Assembly (NCBI GenBank): GCA_029941315.1
Contig: JAPYQE010000058.1
Span: 1-29,730, forward strand
Direction of reading: 5' to 3'
Length of the DNA stretch: 29,730 nucleotides
Source: GCA-2724215 sp015660315
GTDB taxonomy: Bacteria; Latescibacterota; UBA2968; UBA8231
A program made the translations under genes and the position numbers. The notes beneath the pieces were generated by a model that saw only the letters and a program-made list of their open reading frames with translations, was not told where the DNA came from and ran no database searches. Shown here piece after piece: positions 16,139 to 24,498 of this stretch (positions are counted from its first letter, which is position 1; every line of letters begins with the position of its first letter).

Positions 16139-16142
16139 GGAG
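16139..16142 (+). promoter_or_regulatory. Ribosome-binding site GGAG deciding a TTG start for the XdhC-like gene
   Basis: GGAG at 16139-16142 lies 7 bases before TTG 16150. The frame is open upstream, with an ATG at 16066 (AGAGGG before it) and another candidate at 16006, but the added residues look non-coding, whereas the protein read from 16150 (MKDLQTIVER...) begins as XdhC proteins typically do. Confidence 0.5.
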
Positions 16143-16149
16143 TCCGCTC

Positions 16150-17304
16150 TTGAAAGACCTGCAAACCATCGTCGAACGCGCAACGCAACTCGACCAGACG
16201 CATACGCCTTATGTGCTAGCCACCGTCGTGCAAACCTCCGGCTCGGTCTATCGCGGCCCCGGCACCCGCATGTTGGTAGAAGAAGACCTACAGAGCTACG
16301 GTTCAATAAACGGCGGCTGCCTCGAAGGAGATGTGCGCGAAAACGCCAAGCAAGTATTCACCGACGGCCACCCTCTCCTACTGCACTACGATGCCACCCC
16401 GGAAGATGATATCCTCTGGGGCACCGGCCTCGGCTGCAGTGGCACCGTCGACATCCTGCTCGAACGCCTGCCGCAAAACAAAGATTTCCACTACCCGAAT
16501 ATTTTGCACGACTGCGCCTTCGCCGGGCAACGCGGCATACTCGTTACGGTCTTTGCCGTAGCAGGTGAAACCAGCGCGCGGCCCGGACAACACCTAGTAG
16601 TCGATGCTGGGGGCAACGCCCGCGATGATATCGCCGACGCGCCATTGCGCGATCTCGCCCTCGCCACCGCCCGCGAAGCCCTCGACACCCTCGACAACAC
16701 CCGCTTACCCGTAGCCACCGGTCTCACCCGCCACTACGACCTGGACCAAGGCAAAGCGTCCCTGCTCATCGAATTCCTACTACCGCCCATCGCCCTCTAC
16801 ATCTTCGGCGCCGGATACGATGCGGTCCCGCTCGCGTATTTCGCCGGTGAACTCGGCTGGCGCGTTACGGTCGCCGACCACCGCGTCCCCTACGCCCGCG
16901 ACGAGCGCTTTCCAACAGCCCGCGAAGTCCTGCTGGCGCAACCTGGGCACTTACCCGACGGCCTCGCTTTCGACAATCGCTCGGTCGCCGTCATTATGAG
17001 CCACAATTACCTGCAAGATCTAGCGTTGGTGCAAGGGCTTATCAATACGCCGCTCGCCTATCTCGGCGTACTCGGCCCACAAGCGCGCACCCAGTGCCTG
17101 CTCAATGAGCTAAGCAAAGAAGGCATCACCCCCAACGACGCACAGCGCGCACGCCTTTTCAGCCCCGCCGGCCTGGATATCGGCGCCGAAACCGCCGAGG
17201 CCATCGCCTTGTCTATCTTAGCAGAAATTCAGGCCGTACTCACCGGTCGCCAGGGCGGCAAACTGCGCGAGCACGCCGGCCCCATCCACGACCGCCCGCA
17301 ATAG
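16150..17304 (+). CDS. XdhC/CoxF family molybdoenzyme maturation protein
   Basis: 384 residues if the TTG at 16150 is used; 412 with ATG 16066. The XdhC N-terminal domain carries VLATVVQTSGSVYRGPGTRMLV-like wording (the first 40-60 residues), SINGGCLEGDV with the conserved cysteine, and ILWGTGLGCSGTVDILLE. The C-terminal Rossmann domain shows YIFGAGYDAVPLAYF, VTVADHRVPYARDERFP, VIMSHNYLQDLALVQGL, LGVLGPQARTQ and GLDIGAETAEAIALSILAEI. XdhC proteins bind molybdenum cofactor, help its sulfuration and insertion into xanthine dehydrogenase-family enzymes, and act in the cytoplasm. No such dehydrogenase is in the window. MSHN replaces the more usual MTHD. It ends 7 bases before the penicillin-acylase-like gene; a decayed XdhC lies just beyond that gene on the other strand. 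Confidence 0.9.
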   Translation: MKDLQTIVERATQLDQTHTPYVLATVVQTSGSVYRGPGTRMLVEEDLQSYGSINGGCLEGDVRENAKQVFTDGHPLLLHYDATPEDDILWGTGLGCSGTVDILLERLPQNKDFHYPNILHDCAFAGQRGILVTVFAVAGETSARPGQHLVVDAGGNARDDIADAPLRDLALATAREALDTLDNTRLPVATGLTRHYDLDQGKASLLIEFLLPPIALYIFGAGYDAVPLAYFAGELGWRVTVADHRVPYARDERFPTAREVLLAQPGHLPDGLAFDNRSVAVIMSHNYLQDLALVQGLINTPLAYLGVLGPQARTQCLLNELSKEGITPNDAQRARLFSPAGLDIGAETAEAIALSILAEIQAVLTGRQGGKLREHAGPIHDRPQ

Positions 17305-17311
17305 AGGCCCC

Positions 17312-19642
17312 ATGCCCATTAACAAAAAAGACCTGCAAGCTGCCCTACCCGACGTCAAAACCACCCAACATTTCCCAGCCCTCGAACACCCCGTCACCAT
17401 CCACCGCGACCCCTGGGGCATCCCCCACATCAAAGCACAATCCGAAGCCGATCTGTTCTTCGCCCAGGGTTTCGCCACCGCGCAAGACCGTCTCTGGCAT
17501 ATGGACTTCGACCGCCACCAAGCCTTGGGCCGCTGGAGCGAGTTCGCCGGCCCCTCAGGCCTAGCCCGCGACCGCTTATTGCGCGCCGCCGGCATGGGCC
17601 GCACCGCCCAATTAGACTACCAAGCCTCCAGCTCCGAAGCCCGTACGATGCTCGATGCCTACACCGCCGGCATCAACGCTTTCCTCGCAACCTCCCAAGC
17701 GCTACCCATCGAATACACCTTGCTCGAACAACGCCCTGAACCCTGGCAAAGTTGGCATTGCCTCGCCGTCTACAAAATGCGCAATAGCCTGCTCGGCACC
17801 TACGAGCCCAAACTCTGGCGCACCCGTTTAGCACAAGCCATCGGCCCTGAAAATCTCGCACAAATCATCAAAGGTTACCCCGAAGGCCAGCTGCTCACCG
17901 TGCCGCCCGGCGATGTGTATTCCGGCGCCCCCCTCGACGGCCTAGACCAACTCTCGCAAGCGGCCAAAGAAGCCAACTGGCTCAACGAAACCGACCCCGG
18001 CTCCAACGCCTGGTCGATCTCCGGCGCCTATACCGACTCCGGCCTGCCACTGGTCGCCGGCGACTCCCACCGCGGCCTCGACACCCCCTCCGTCTATTAC
18101 CAAGCTCACCTCGCTTGCCCCGACTTCGAAATCATCGGCTACTCGGTACCCGGCGTGCCCGGCATCCTGCACTTCTGCCACAACACCCACGTCGCCTGGG
18201 GCATGACCTATGGCAACGCCGATACGCAAGATCTCTTTATCGAACGCTTTCGCGAGAGCGACGGCGAATTGCAATACGAATTCAAAGGCGAATGGCACCC
18301 AGCAGAAACGCTACAAGAGAAAATCCATATCCGCGGCGCAGACCCCGTCGACCTCGAAGTCGTCATCACCCGCCACGGGCCCACCATCGCCGGCGATCCG
18401 CGCAGCGGCCAAGCCGTCGCCATCTCAGACCCCGGCCTGATCCAAGGCACCCCCTGGCCCGACACCGCCCGCGACGCCATGCACGCGCGTTCCGTCAACG
18501 ACTTGCACCAAGCCTTCGCCCATTGGACCGATCGCGTTAACAACTACGCAGTCGCCGATGTCGACGGCCACTACGGCTATCTACACGAAGGCAAAATTCC
18601 CATCCGCCAATCCTCGAATGGCTGGCGCGCTGTGCGGGGCTGGACCGGCGAGCACGAATGGCAAGGTTATATTCCGCACGCCGACCTACCCAAGTCCATC
18701 AACCCCGCAGCCGGCTACGCCATCACCTGCAACCAACGCGTCACCAACGCCGACTACCCTTATTATGTCGGCCTGACCTTTAGCCCAGACTACCGCGCCC
18801 GCCGCATCCAGAGCCGCATTCTCGAACTGAAAAAAGGCACAGCCACCCCCAACGATATGGGCGCCATCCACGCCGAACGCGTCTCCCTCCCCGCCCAAGT
18901 TCTCACCAAGGCCCTGCTGCAAATCGACCCACCCGACCCCATTGGCGCACAAGCCCTAAATCTCCTGCGCCAATGGAACCATCAAATCGACCGCGACCAG
19001 GTGCAACCCACGATCTACGGCAAAACCCGCACCCTGCTCGGCCTGCACGTCGCACAACACCTCTTCGGCGATGACGCCCCGACCCTGCTCGCGCAAACCG
19101 GTGGCGACCACCACTGGCGGCTGCTCCACATCGAGATCGTAAACGCCCTCGCCAACGACGATACCGCCCTACTGCCTGCCGGCCAAAGTTGGAATGATGC
19201 CCTAACCGACGCCTTTACCGAGGCCCTCGCCGACCTCACAGTCGAACTCGGCGAGAATATGAGTAGTTGGCAATGGGGCCGCCTGCACCGCACCAAACCG
19301 CAACACCCGCTCTCCGCCATCTTCCCCGCAGCCGCCGATGCATTGGACCCGCCGTCGCTTGCAGTACACGGCGATGCCGACACGCCCCTTGCCGGCAGCC
19401 ACGCCTTTGACGCCTTCACCGTCACCGGCCTCTCCGTCAACCGCTATATCCACGACCCTTCCGACTGGAAGCGCTCGCGCTGGATTTCGCCACTGGGTGC
19501 CTCCGGCCACCCCGCCAGCCCGCACTACGCCGACCAAGCACAGTTGTGGGCCGATGTGGAGTTCATACCGCAATTGTGGGATTGGAACGAGATAGAGGAA
19601 AAGGCGGAAACAACACAGCTATTGCAGCCGGAAAAAGAGTAA
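17312..19642 (+). CDS. Penicillin acylase (penicillin amidase) family hydrolase
   Basis: 776 residues, the normal precursor length. The N-terminal chain has HRDPWGIPHIKAQSEADLFFAQGF and AQDRLWHMDFDRHQALGR, the classic alpha-chain opening. The N-terminal nucleophile is S231 in DPGSNAW, preceded by Gly as expected for autocleavage, followed by SGLPLVAGDSHRG and GVPGILHFCHNTHVAWGMTYGNADTQDLF. Cleavage would give an alpha part of about 200 residues plus a spacer, and a beta chain of about 546. These Ntn hydrolases cleave acyl groups from beta-lactams, acyl-homoserine lactones or other amides and are usually periplasmic. No signal peptide is visible here: the N-terminus (MPINKKDLQAALPDV) is polar, so it may act in the cytoplasm. 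It is probably co-transcribed with the XdhC-like gene. Confidence 0.92.
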   Translation: MPINKKDLQAALPDVKTTQHFPALEHPVTIHRDPWGIPHIKAQSEADLFFAQGFATAQDRLWHMDFDRHQALGRWSEFAGPSGLARDRLLRAAGMGRTAQLDYQASSSEARTMLDAYTAGINAFLATSQALPIEYTLLEQRPEPWQSWHCLAVYKMRNSLLGTYEPKLWRTRLAQAIGPENLAQIIKGYPEGQLLTVPPGDVYSGAPLDGLDQLSQAAKEANWLNETDPGSNAWSISGAYTDSGLPLVAGDSHRGLDTPSVYYQAHLACPDFEIIGYSVPGVPGILHFCHNTHVAWGMTYGNADTQDLFIERFRESDGELQYEFKGEWHPAETLQEKIHIRGADPVDLEVVITRHGPTIAGDPRSGQAVAISDPGLIQGTPWPDTARDAMHARSVNDLHQAFAHWTDRVNNYAVADVDGHYGYLHEGKIPIRQSSNGWRAVRGWTGEHEWQGYIPHADLPKSINPAAGYAITCNQRVTNADYPYYVGLTFSPDYRARRIQSRILELKKGTATPNDMGAIHAERVSLPAQVLTKALLQIDPPDPIGAQALNLLRQWNHQIDRDQVQPTIYGKTRTLLGLHVAQHLFGDDAPTLLAQTGGDHHWRLLHIEIVNALANDDTALLPAGQSWNDALTDAFTEALADLTVELGENMSSWQWGRLHRTKPQHPLSAIFPAAADALDPPSLAVHGDADTPLAGSHAFDAFTVTGLSVNRYIHDPSDWKRSRWISPLGASGHPASPHYADQAQLWADVEFIPQLWDWNEIEEKAETTQLLQPEKE

Positions 19643-19779
19643 CCGATACCCGGTAGAATCGGCGAAGCTCTCGACATCTTGCACCACACCGGCTCCAACT
19701 TTGGCGGGCGGTCTCTCCAACCACCGCCCGATGGCCGCCGACGCGATACTGGCCCTCGCAGTGACCCAGAGGGATGGGC

Positions 19780-20250
19780 CCGACGGGAAACCCTCTCCAA
19801 GAGCGTCTTCCAAGCACCAATAGACCACACCCGCAACCCTTCCCCCAACAACACCGCCAACGCCTCATCATCAATCTTCGGTTCGTGCGTCAACAGCACC
19901 GCATAAGTATCGTCATCCAGCTGCCAGATATCCACCCGCTCGTCTGGCGGCACCGGTAACACGCGCCGCATCCGCAAAGACCTACCGTGGGTCAGTGACC
20001 ATCACCGCAAAATTCAACGTCTGCACAAAGGGCACCAAGTGAATCGCAAGATGCCCCGCACCGACCACGATCAGCTTGTCCCGCCGCGCAAAAACTTGCA
20101 CGAACAGTTCCTACTCCCCCAATTCCACGAGCCCATTGCGCCGATGCGGATACTCAGCCGCCATGCCCGGACGAAAGACCTCGCTCAACAAGGCATCGAG
20201 TTTGGAAAATTCGCCGGGCACAGACTGTGCAGGCCGTCGCGCCACGATGG
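19780..20250 (-). pseudogene. Decayed XdhC-family gene
   Basis: On the minus strand, from about 20250 downward, one frame reads SEVFRPGMAAEYPHRRNGL, then a TAG at 20113-20111, then DKLIVVGAGHLAIHLVPF and FAVMVTDPR ending in a TAG at 19984-19982. After a frame change, RVDIWQLDDDTYAVLLTHE and PKIDDEALAVLL continue from about 19950 to 19870. VGAGH...TDPR and LTHEPKIDD are the C-terminal Rossmann motifs of XdhC proteins, and LTHE/D is the standard form that the intact XdhC at 16150 lacks. Two in-frame stops, one frameshift and a missing N-terminal domain show it is dead. Residual sequence towards 19650 is not recognisable, but contains a short inverted repeat CGGGCGG/CCGCCCG at 19705-19730. Confidence 0.75.
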
Positions 20251-20269
20251 ATCGGGAGTGCGCGGGATA

Positions 20270-21952
20270 TTAGTCTCTAGTCAATTGACGGTAATGCACG
20301 CGCTTCGGCACAATCGAATCCTCGCCAAGGCGCATTTTTTTATTTTCTTCGTATTCGGAGAAATTGCCCTCAAACCAATACACCTGGCTATCGCCCTCAA
20401 AAGCCAGGATATGCGTCGCTATGCGATCGAGAAACCAGCGATCATGACTGATGATTACCGCGCAACCAGCAAAATTCTCTAAGCCTTCTTCCAAGGCCCG
20501 CAACGTATTCACATCCAAGTCGTTGGTCGGCTCATCGAGCAAGAGCACATTGGCCTGCTCCTTGAGCACCTTCGCCAGATGCACCCGGTTGCGCTGCCCG
20601 CCCGAGAGCGTACCGACGAGCTGCTGCTGGTCGCCACCACCAAAATTAAAATGCGAGACATAGGCCCTAGAGCTCATTGTGCGATCGCCTAACTCAATAT
20701 CGTCCTCACCACCTGAGATCTCCTGCCAAACCGTATTCTCCCCCGACAGCGTCTCCCGGCTCTGGTCGACATAGGCCAATTGCACCGTCTCACCGATCTC
20801 GATCGAACCACTATCGGGTATCTCTTGCCCCGTAATTAAACGAAACAAGGTCGTCTTACCCGCACCATTCGGCCCAATGACCCCGACGATCCCGCCGGAA
20901 GGCAGCGTGAATTCCATATTCTCAAACAGAATGCGATCGTCATAACTCTTGCTCACGCCCTTGGTCTCAATGGCGATATCACCCAAGCGCGAGCCCGGCG
21001 GGATATAGATCTGCATTTCTTCGTTGCGCTGTACCTTATCCTGGTTGATCAGCTCTTCGTAAGCCCTGACTCTGGCTTTATTCTTCTGCTGTCTGGCCCT
21101 GGGCGTCATACGGACCCACTCCAACTCGCGTTCGAGCGTCTTGTGCAACGCGCCCTCGGTCTTCTGCTCCAAGCGCAGCTGCTCATCCTTCTGCTCCAAC
21201 CACGAGGAATAATTGCCCTTCCACGGCACACCGCGCCCCTGGTCCATCTCCAAAATCCACCCGGCGACATTATCCAAAAAGTAGCGATCATGCGTGACGG
21301 CAATGACCGTGCCCTGATACTGCTGCAAATGGCCCTCCAACCACGCCACCGTTTCCGCGTCGAGATGGTTAGTCGGCTCGTCGAGCAGCAGGACATCCGG
21401 TTTGCACAACAACAAGCGGCACAGCGCTACCCGCCGCTTCTCGCCGCCTGAAAGCACGTCTACCACTTGATCCTCGGGTGGACAGCGCAAGGCGTCCATC
21501 GCCATCTCCAAACGCGCGTCCAAATCCCAGGCCCCCGTCGCGTCCAGCCGTTCGGCGACCTTGGCCTGTTGCTCGATCAGCGCGTTCATCTCGTCGTCTT
21601 CCATCGGCTCGGCAAACTTGGCGTTGATCTGCTCGTATTCCCTCAGCATGTCTACCGTCTCCTGCGCCCCTCCCTCGACGATCTGCCGCACCGTCTTGCC
21701 CGCCTCCAACTCCGGTTCCTGCTCCAGATACCCCACGCTAAAACCCGGCTGAATACTGATCTCCCCCTCGTATTCGCCATCGACTCCCGCCATAATCTTC
21801 AGCAGCGTACTCTTACCCGAACCGTTCAGCCCCAACACACCTATTTTCGCGCCGTAAAAATACGATAGCGATATGTCTTCGATGATCACTGTGCGGTTAT
21901 AGTGCTTACTAACCTTGTGCATCGAATAAATAACTTTGTCCGGCTCTGTCAT
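20270..21952 (-). CDS. ettA: Energy-dependent translational throttle protein EttA (ABC-F ATPase)
   Basis: 560 residues, full length; ATG 21952-21950 is preceded by GAGGAAGAG on its strand. Two ABC cassettes with no membrane segments: Walker A GLNGSGKST and signature LSGGEKRR with LLLDEPTNHLDAETV in the first; GPNGAGKTT, LSGGQRNR and LLLDEPTNDLDVNTL in the second. The first cassette contains the arm insertion, and the linker between cassettes (about 245-315, rich in Glu, Lys and Arg, with MTPRARQQKNKARV) is the P-site tRNA interaction motif. EttA binds the ribosomal E site and gates entry to elongation according to ATP/ADP. Its start wording (IYSMHKVSKHY) and end (VPKRVHYRQLTRD) are typical of proteobacterial EttA. 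It is in the same direction as the Gfo/Idh unit but 126 bases apart. Confidence 0.95.
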   Translation of the reverse strand: MTEPDKVIYSMHKVSKHYNRTVIIEDISLSYFYGAKIGVLGLNGSGKSTLLKIMAGVDGEYEGEISIQPGFSVGYLEQEPELEAGKTVRQIVEGGAQETVDMLREYEQINAKFAEPMEDDEMNALIEQQAKVAERLDATGAWDLDARLEMAMDALRCPPEDQVVDVLSGGEKRRVALCRLLLCKPDVLLLDEPTNHLDAETVAWLEGHLQQYQGTVIAVTHDRYFLDNVAGWILEMDQGRGVPWKGNYSSWLEQKDEQLRLEQKTEGALHKTLERELEWVRMTPRARQQKNKARVRAYEELINQDKVQRNEEMQIYIPPGSRLGDIAIETKGVSKSYDDRILFENMEFTLPSGGIVGVIGPNGAGKTTLFRLITGQEIPDSGSIEIGETVQLAYVDQSRETLSGENTVWQEISGGEDDIELGDRTMSSRAYVSHFNFGGGDQQQLVGTLSGGQRNRVHLAKVLKEQANVLLLDEPTNDLDVNTLRALEEGLENFAGCAVIISHDRWFLDRIATHILAFEGDSQVYWFEGNFSEYEENKKMRLGEDSIVPKRVHYRQLTRD

Positions 21953-22026
21953 TTTCTCTTCCTCTTTTTATTCTTTATAAATTGTCTTGGCAATTAATTA
22001 TCAAGCTGTACGCATATGGTCTGTTT

Positions 22027-22076
22027 GCGGGGTCTGCCGTAGAGCAAAATCCCTGCCCCGCAGCGAGAGACGCCCC
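22027..22076. repeat. Possible short relic of the intergenic repeat
   Basis: The sequence at about 22056-22073, CCCCGCAGCGAGAGACGC, closely matches the 3' end of repeat copies A and B (CCGCAGCGTGAGACGC near 10119-10134). GCGGGG at 22027-22032 pairs with CCCCGC at 22056-22061. The central conserved block is missing. It lies in the gap between the Gfo/Idh gene and ettA, where it could also serve as a 3' hairpin. Confidence 0.4.
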
Positions 22077-22078
22077 TC

Positions 22079-23014
22079 TCAAGCCAACTCTTCATACGCC
22101 GAAAACACAATCCCCAGATCGCGTTCTGCCCGAGCAAAATCCGAATAAGGCCGCCGCCCAGGCTCTGCTAAACACGCCAAAAAATCCCGCACCATCCCCC
22201 CATAGCCCATCATATCGCCGAAGCCGGGAAAATAAAGCTGCTTGCGGCGCCCTTGCAACCGCACATAAATGCCATTGCTCTCAAAAACAACCTGCCCCGC
22301 CGTACCCACAATGTGCGAATGTTGAAAGGTCCCCTTCGCCAGACTGAACGCGTTCCAGGCATAACGCAACAGCAATTCGGCGCCGTCCACATACTCGACC
22401 CGCACCAGGGAATTACGCTCAGGCTCGCCCGCTACCGCGCCGGGAAACTCCGCCGACACCCGTCGCAATTCGCCGTCAAAAAGATCCGCGCCAAACGCCA
22501 CAAAGTGGATCCCACCTTCCAACAACGCCCCATAACCGCTCTTCCACCCCGACGAAGGCTGCGTAAAACGCTTGCCAATCGTCGCCTGGCGCACTTCGCC
22601 GATAAGATCCTGCTGCAAAACCGACTTAATCAATTTCAGCGCGGGCTTGTAATAATAATTCTCCGCCACCATCAATAGCACATCCGGATGCGCCGCCGCC
22701 ACCGCACCAATCGCCGCCAGATCCTCCGCCGTTGCACACAAGGGTTTTTCTACCAACACCCCCTTACCCGCTGCTATCGCCTCAATCACCTGCATCCGGT
22801 GCGCCTCTGGCGGCGTACTGATCAGCACCGCGTCCACTGCGCTGTCGAGCACTTCTGCATAACTAGCGAAAACCCGCCCACCGCCAAACGCGCCGCTGAA
22901 AGCCTCAGCGCTCGCCCGCGTACGGCTGTAGAAACACAACTCGGCCTTATCGGCCAAATTCTTCGCGTGCAGTCGGCCAATGGATCCACAGCCCACCAGA
23001 CAAATATTTTTCAT
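22079..23014 (-). CDS. Gfo/Idh/MocA family oxidoreductase
   Basis: 311 residues. The N-terminal Rossmann domain starts ICLVGCGSIGRLHAKNL (GxGxxG for NAD(P)), reaches VLISTPPEAH, and has the family signature EKPL at 89-92 with the catalytic-region lysine K90. The C-terminal domain includes GGIHFVAFGADLFDGELR, where the His is the usual active-site residue. These enzymes oxidise or reduce sugars, inositols and related alcohols with NAD(P). Its start overlaps the end of the GMC oxidoreductase gene by four bases (23011-23014), so the two are translated together and may act in sequence on one polyol or sugar. It is rather short for the family (often 330-390), but no domain seems missing. Confidence 0.9.
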   Translation of the reverse strand: MKNICLVGCGSIGRLHAKNLADKAELCFYSRTRASAEAFSGAFGGGRVFASYAEVLDSAVDAVLISTPPEAHRMQVIEAIAAGKGVLVEKPLCATAEDLAAIGAVAAAHPDVLLMVAENYYYKPALKLIKSVLQQDLIGEVRQATIGKRFTQPSSGWKSGYGALLEGGIHFVAFGADLFDGELRRVSAEFPGAVAGEPERNSLVRVEYVDGAELLLRYAWNAFSLAKGTFQHSHIVGTAGQVVFESNGIYVRLQGRRKQLYFPGFGDMMGYGGMVRDFLACLAEPGRRPYSDFARAERDLGIVFSAYEELA

Positions 23015-24498
23015 CGCGTCGCCACAATTCGCTTGGCCACCCGCAAGGCGTTGGCCGCAATGGTCAAACTCGGATTCACCCCACCGGAAGTCGGCATAAA
23101 ACTACCGTCGGCCACATAGAGATTCTCCGCGCCCCAATATCGACAATCCGCATCCAAAACACCCTCCTCCGGCGTATGAGCAGAACGCAGCGTACCCACC
23201 GCATGCGAAAACGAATCGATCAAATGACGGTAGCGGAACAAACCGCCCGACTTGCGCAATACTTTACCCGCCTTGGCCATCAGATAATCCCTGCGTCGGC
23301 AATCATTCTCGCTATATTCGTGCTCCACCTGCACCAACTCCATGCCGAAAGCATCCGACTCGCCTGCCAAAGTCACTCGATTCTCCGCGCGCGGCTCGTC
23401 CTCGGCAACGCACAGCAGATTCTGCATATTGCCCGCCAAAAGCCCCGCCATAGTCTGCAAACCCCAAGGCGTGTGGTGGCGGATAACCGGCGGCGCCGGA
23501 GAGTAGATATCCTGCACGACACCCACCGCCGTGCCCAACTCCGAGCGCAGATCCTCATAAAAATCGGTAAAACAAACTTGCTTGTGAAAGACCTGTTCGG
23601 GATTGGTGCGAAAAGGGAAGATATTATTGACCACGCCATTACAATGGCGCATGAGAAAACGGCCAATCAACGGATGATCATAACCCGAGCGCTGCATCAG
23701 CGCCGGACTGCCGAGCGCACCGGCCGCCAATACCACTCGATCAGCCCTAAGCGAGTAGGACTGCCGCGACTCGCTGTCGATATATTCGACCCCCTCAACA
23801 CGCCCGCTCTGTTGCAACAGGCGCCGGGCTACCGCACCGACAATAATCTGCAAACCCGCCGCCTGAGCCTCAGCCAACACAGTCGAGGCCATATCATTTT
23901 TGGCCTCCACCTTGCAGGGAAAGCCGTCGCAGGTAATACAGCGCAAACAAAGCGGCCTAGTCGCGTCCGAAAAATTAATCGCCAGCGGAATCTTGAAAGG
24001 CTGCAAACCCAAGGCTTGACCCGTCTCGTAGATGCGCCGGGCCGGCGCACTCAACTCGATGGCCTCGTGCGGATACGCCGCTACGCCGGGCGGCTCGTGC
24101 GGATCCGCCCCCGCCTCACCATGCACCCCCATAAGCTGTTCGGCCTGCGTGTAATAGGGTGCTAAGTCGCCATAAGCAAAAGGCCAGCGGGCAAAATCCG
24201 CTGGCCGCAACCTGAGCGAGGCCCCGCCATAAAAAACGGAGTTGCCACCGACAACTTCATTGGCATACACCCGCTGAAAATCACGGCTGCCATACTGTTT
24301 AATCAGCAGCGGCGAGGTGCCCCGATAGCGCTGTTTAAGCAGGATTTCGGATTGATCCCAATCCCCGTCGTCGCGTCGGGCCCATTGGCCGCGCTCCAGC
24401 AACGCCGTCTTGAAACCCGCGCGTACCAACGCGCGGGCAACCAGCGAACCGCCAAAGCCGGAGCCGACTACGACCGCGTCATAGTGCGCCGAGTTCAT
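23011..24498 (-). CDS. GMC-family FAD-dependent oxidoreductase
   Basis: 495 residues. The FAD-binding dinucleotide fold is at the N-terminus (VVVGSGFGGS, then LLERG about 20 residues on), VVGGNSVFYGGASLR is the second FAD contact, and VVLAAGALGSPALMQRSG the third. CLRCITCDGFPCKVEAKND has four closely spaced cysteines, as in long-chain alcohol or cholesterol oxidase-like GMC members. The C-terminus contains HAVGTLRS (catalytic His) and LYVADGSFMPTSGGVNPSLTIAANA. It oxidises an alcohol group; the electron acceptor is not evident. There is no signal peptide, unlike GMC enzymes of the periplasm. It overlaps the upstream membrane-protein gene by 20 bases and the downstream Gfo/Idh gene by four, so the three form a coupled unit. 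Confidence 0.9.
   Translation of the reverse strand: MNSAHYDAVVVGSGFGGSLVARALVRAGFKTALLERGQWARRDDGDWDQSEILLKQRYRGTSPLLIKQYGSRDFQRVYANEVVGGNSVFYGGASLRLRPADFARWPFAYGDLAPYYTQAEQLMGVHGEAGADPHEPPGVAAYPHEAIELSAPARRIYETGQALGLQPFKIPLAINFSDATRPLCLRCITCDGFPCKVEAKNDMASTVLAEAQAAGLQIIVGAVARRLLQQSGRVEGVEYIDSESRQSYSLRADRVVLAAGALGSPALMQRSGYDHPLIGRFLMRHCNGVVNNIFPFRTNPEQVFHKQVCFTDFYEDLRSELGTAVGVVQDIYSPAPPVIRHHTPWGLQTMAGLLAGNMQNLLCVAEDEPRAENRVTLAGESDAFGMELVQVEHEYSENDCRRRDYLMAKAGKVLRKSGGLFRYRHLIDSFSHAVGTLRSAHTPEEGVLDADCRYWGAENLYVADGSFMPTSGGVNPSLTIAANALRVAKRIVATR

Noticed and set aside
23176..24165. A 329-codon + strand open frame
   Set aside because: Antisense to the GMC oxidoreductase, Arg/His-rich translation and no family motif.
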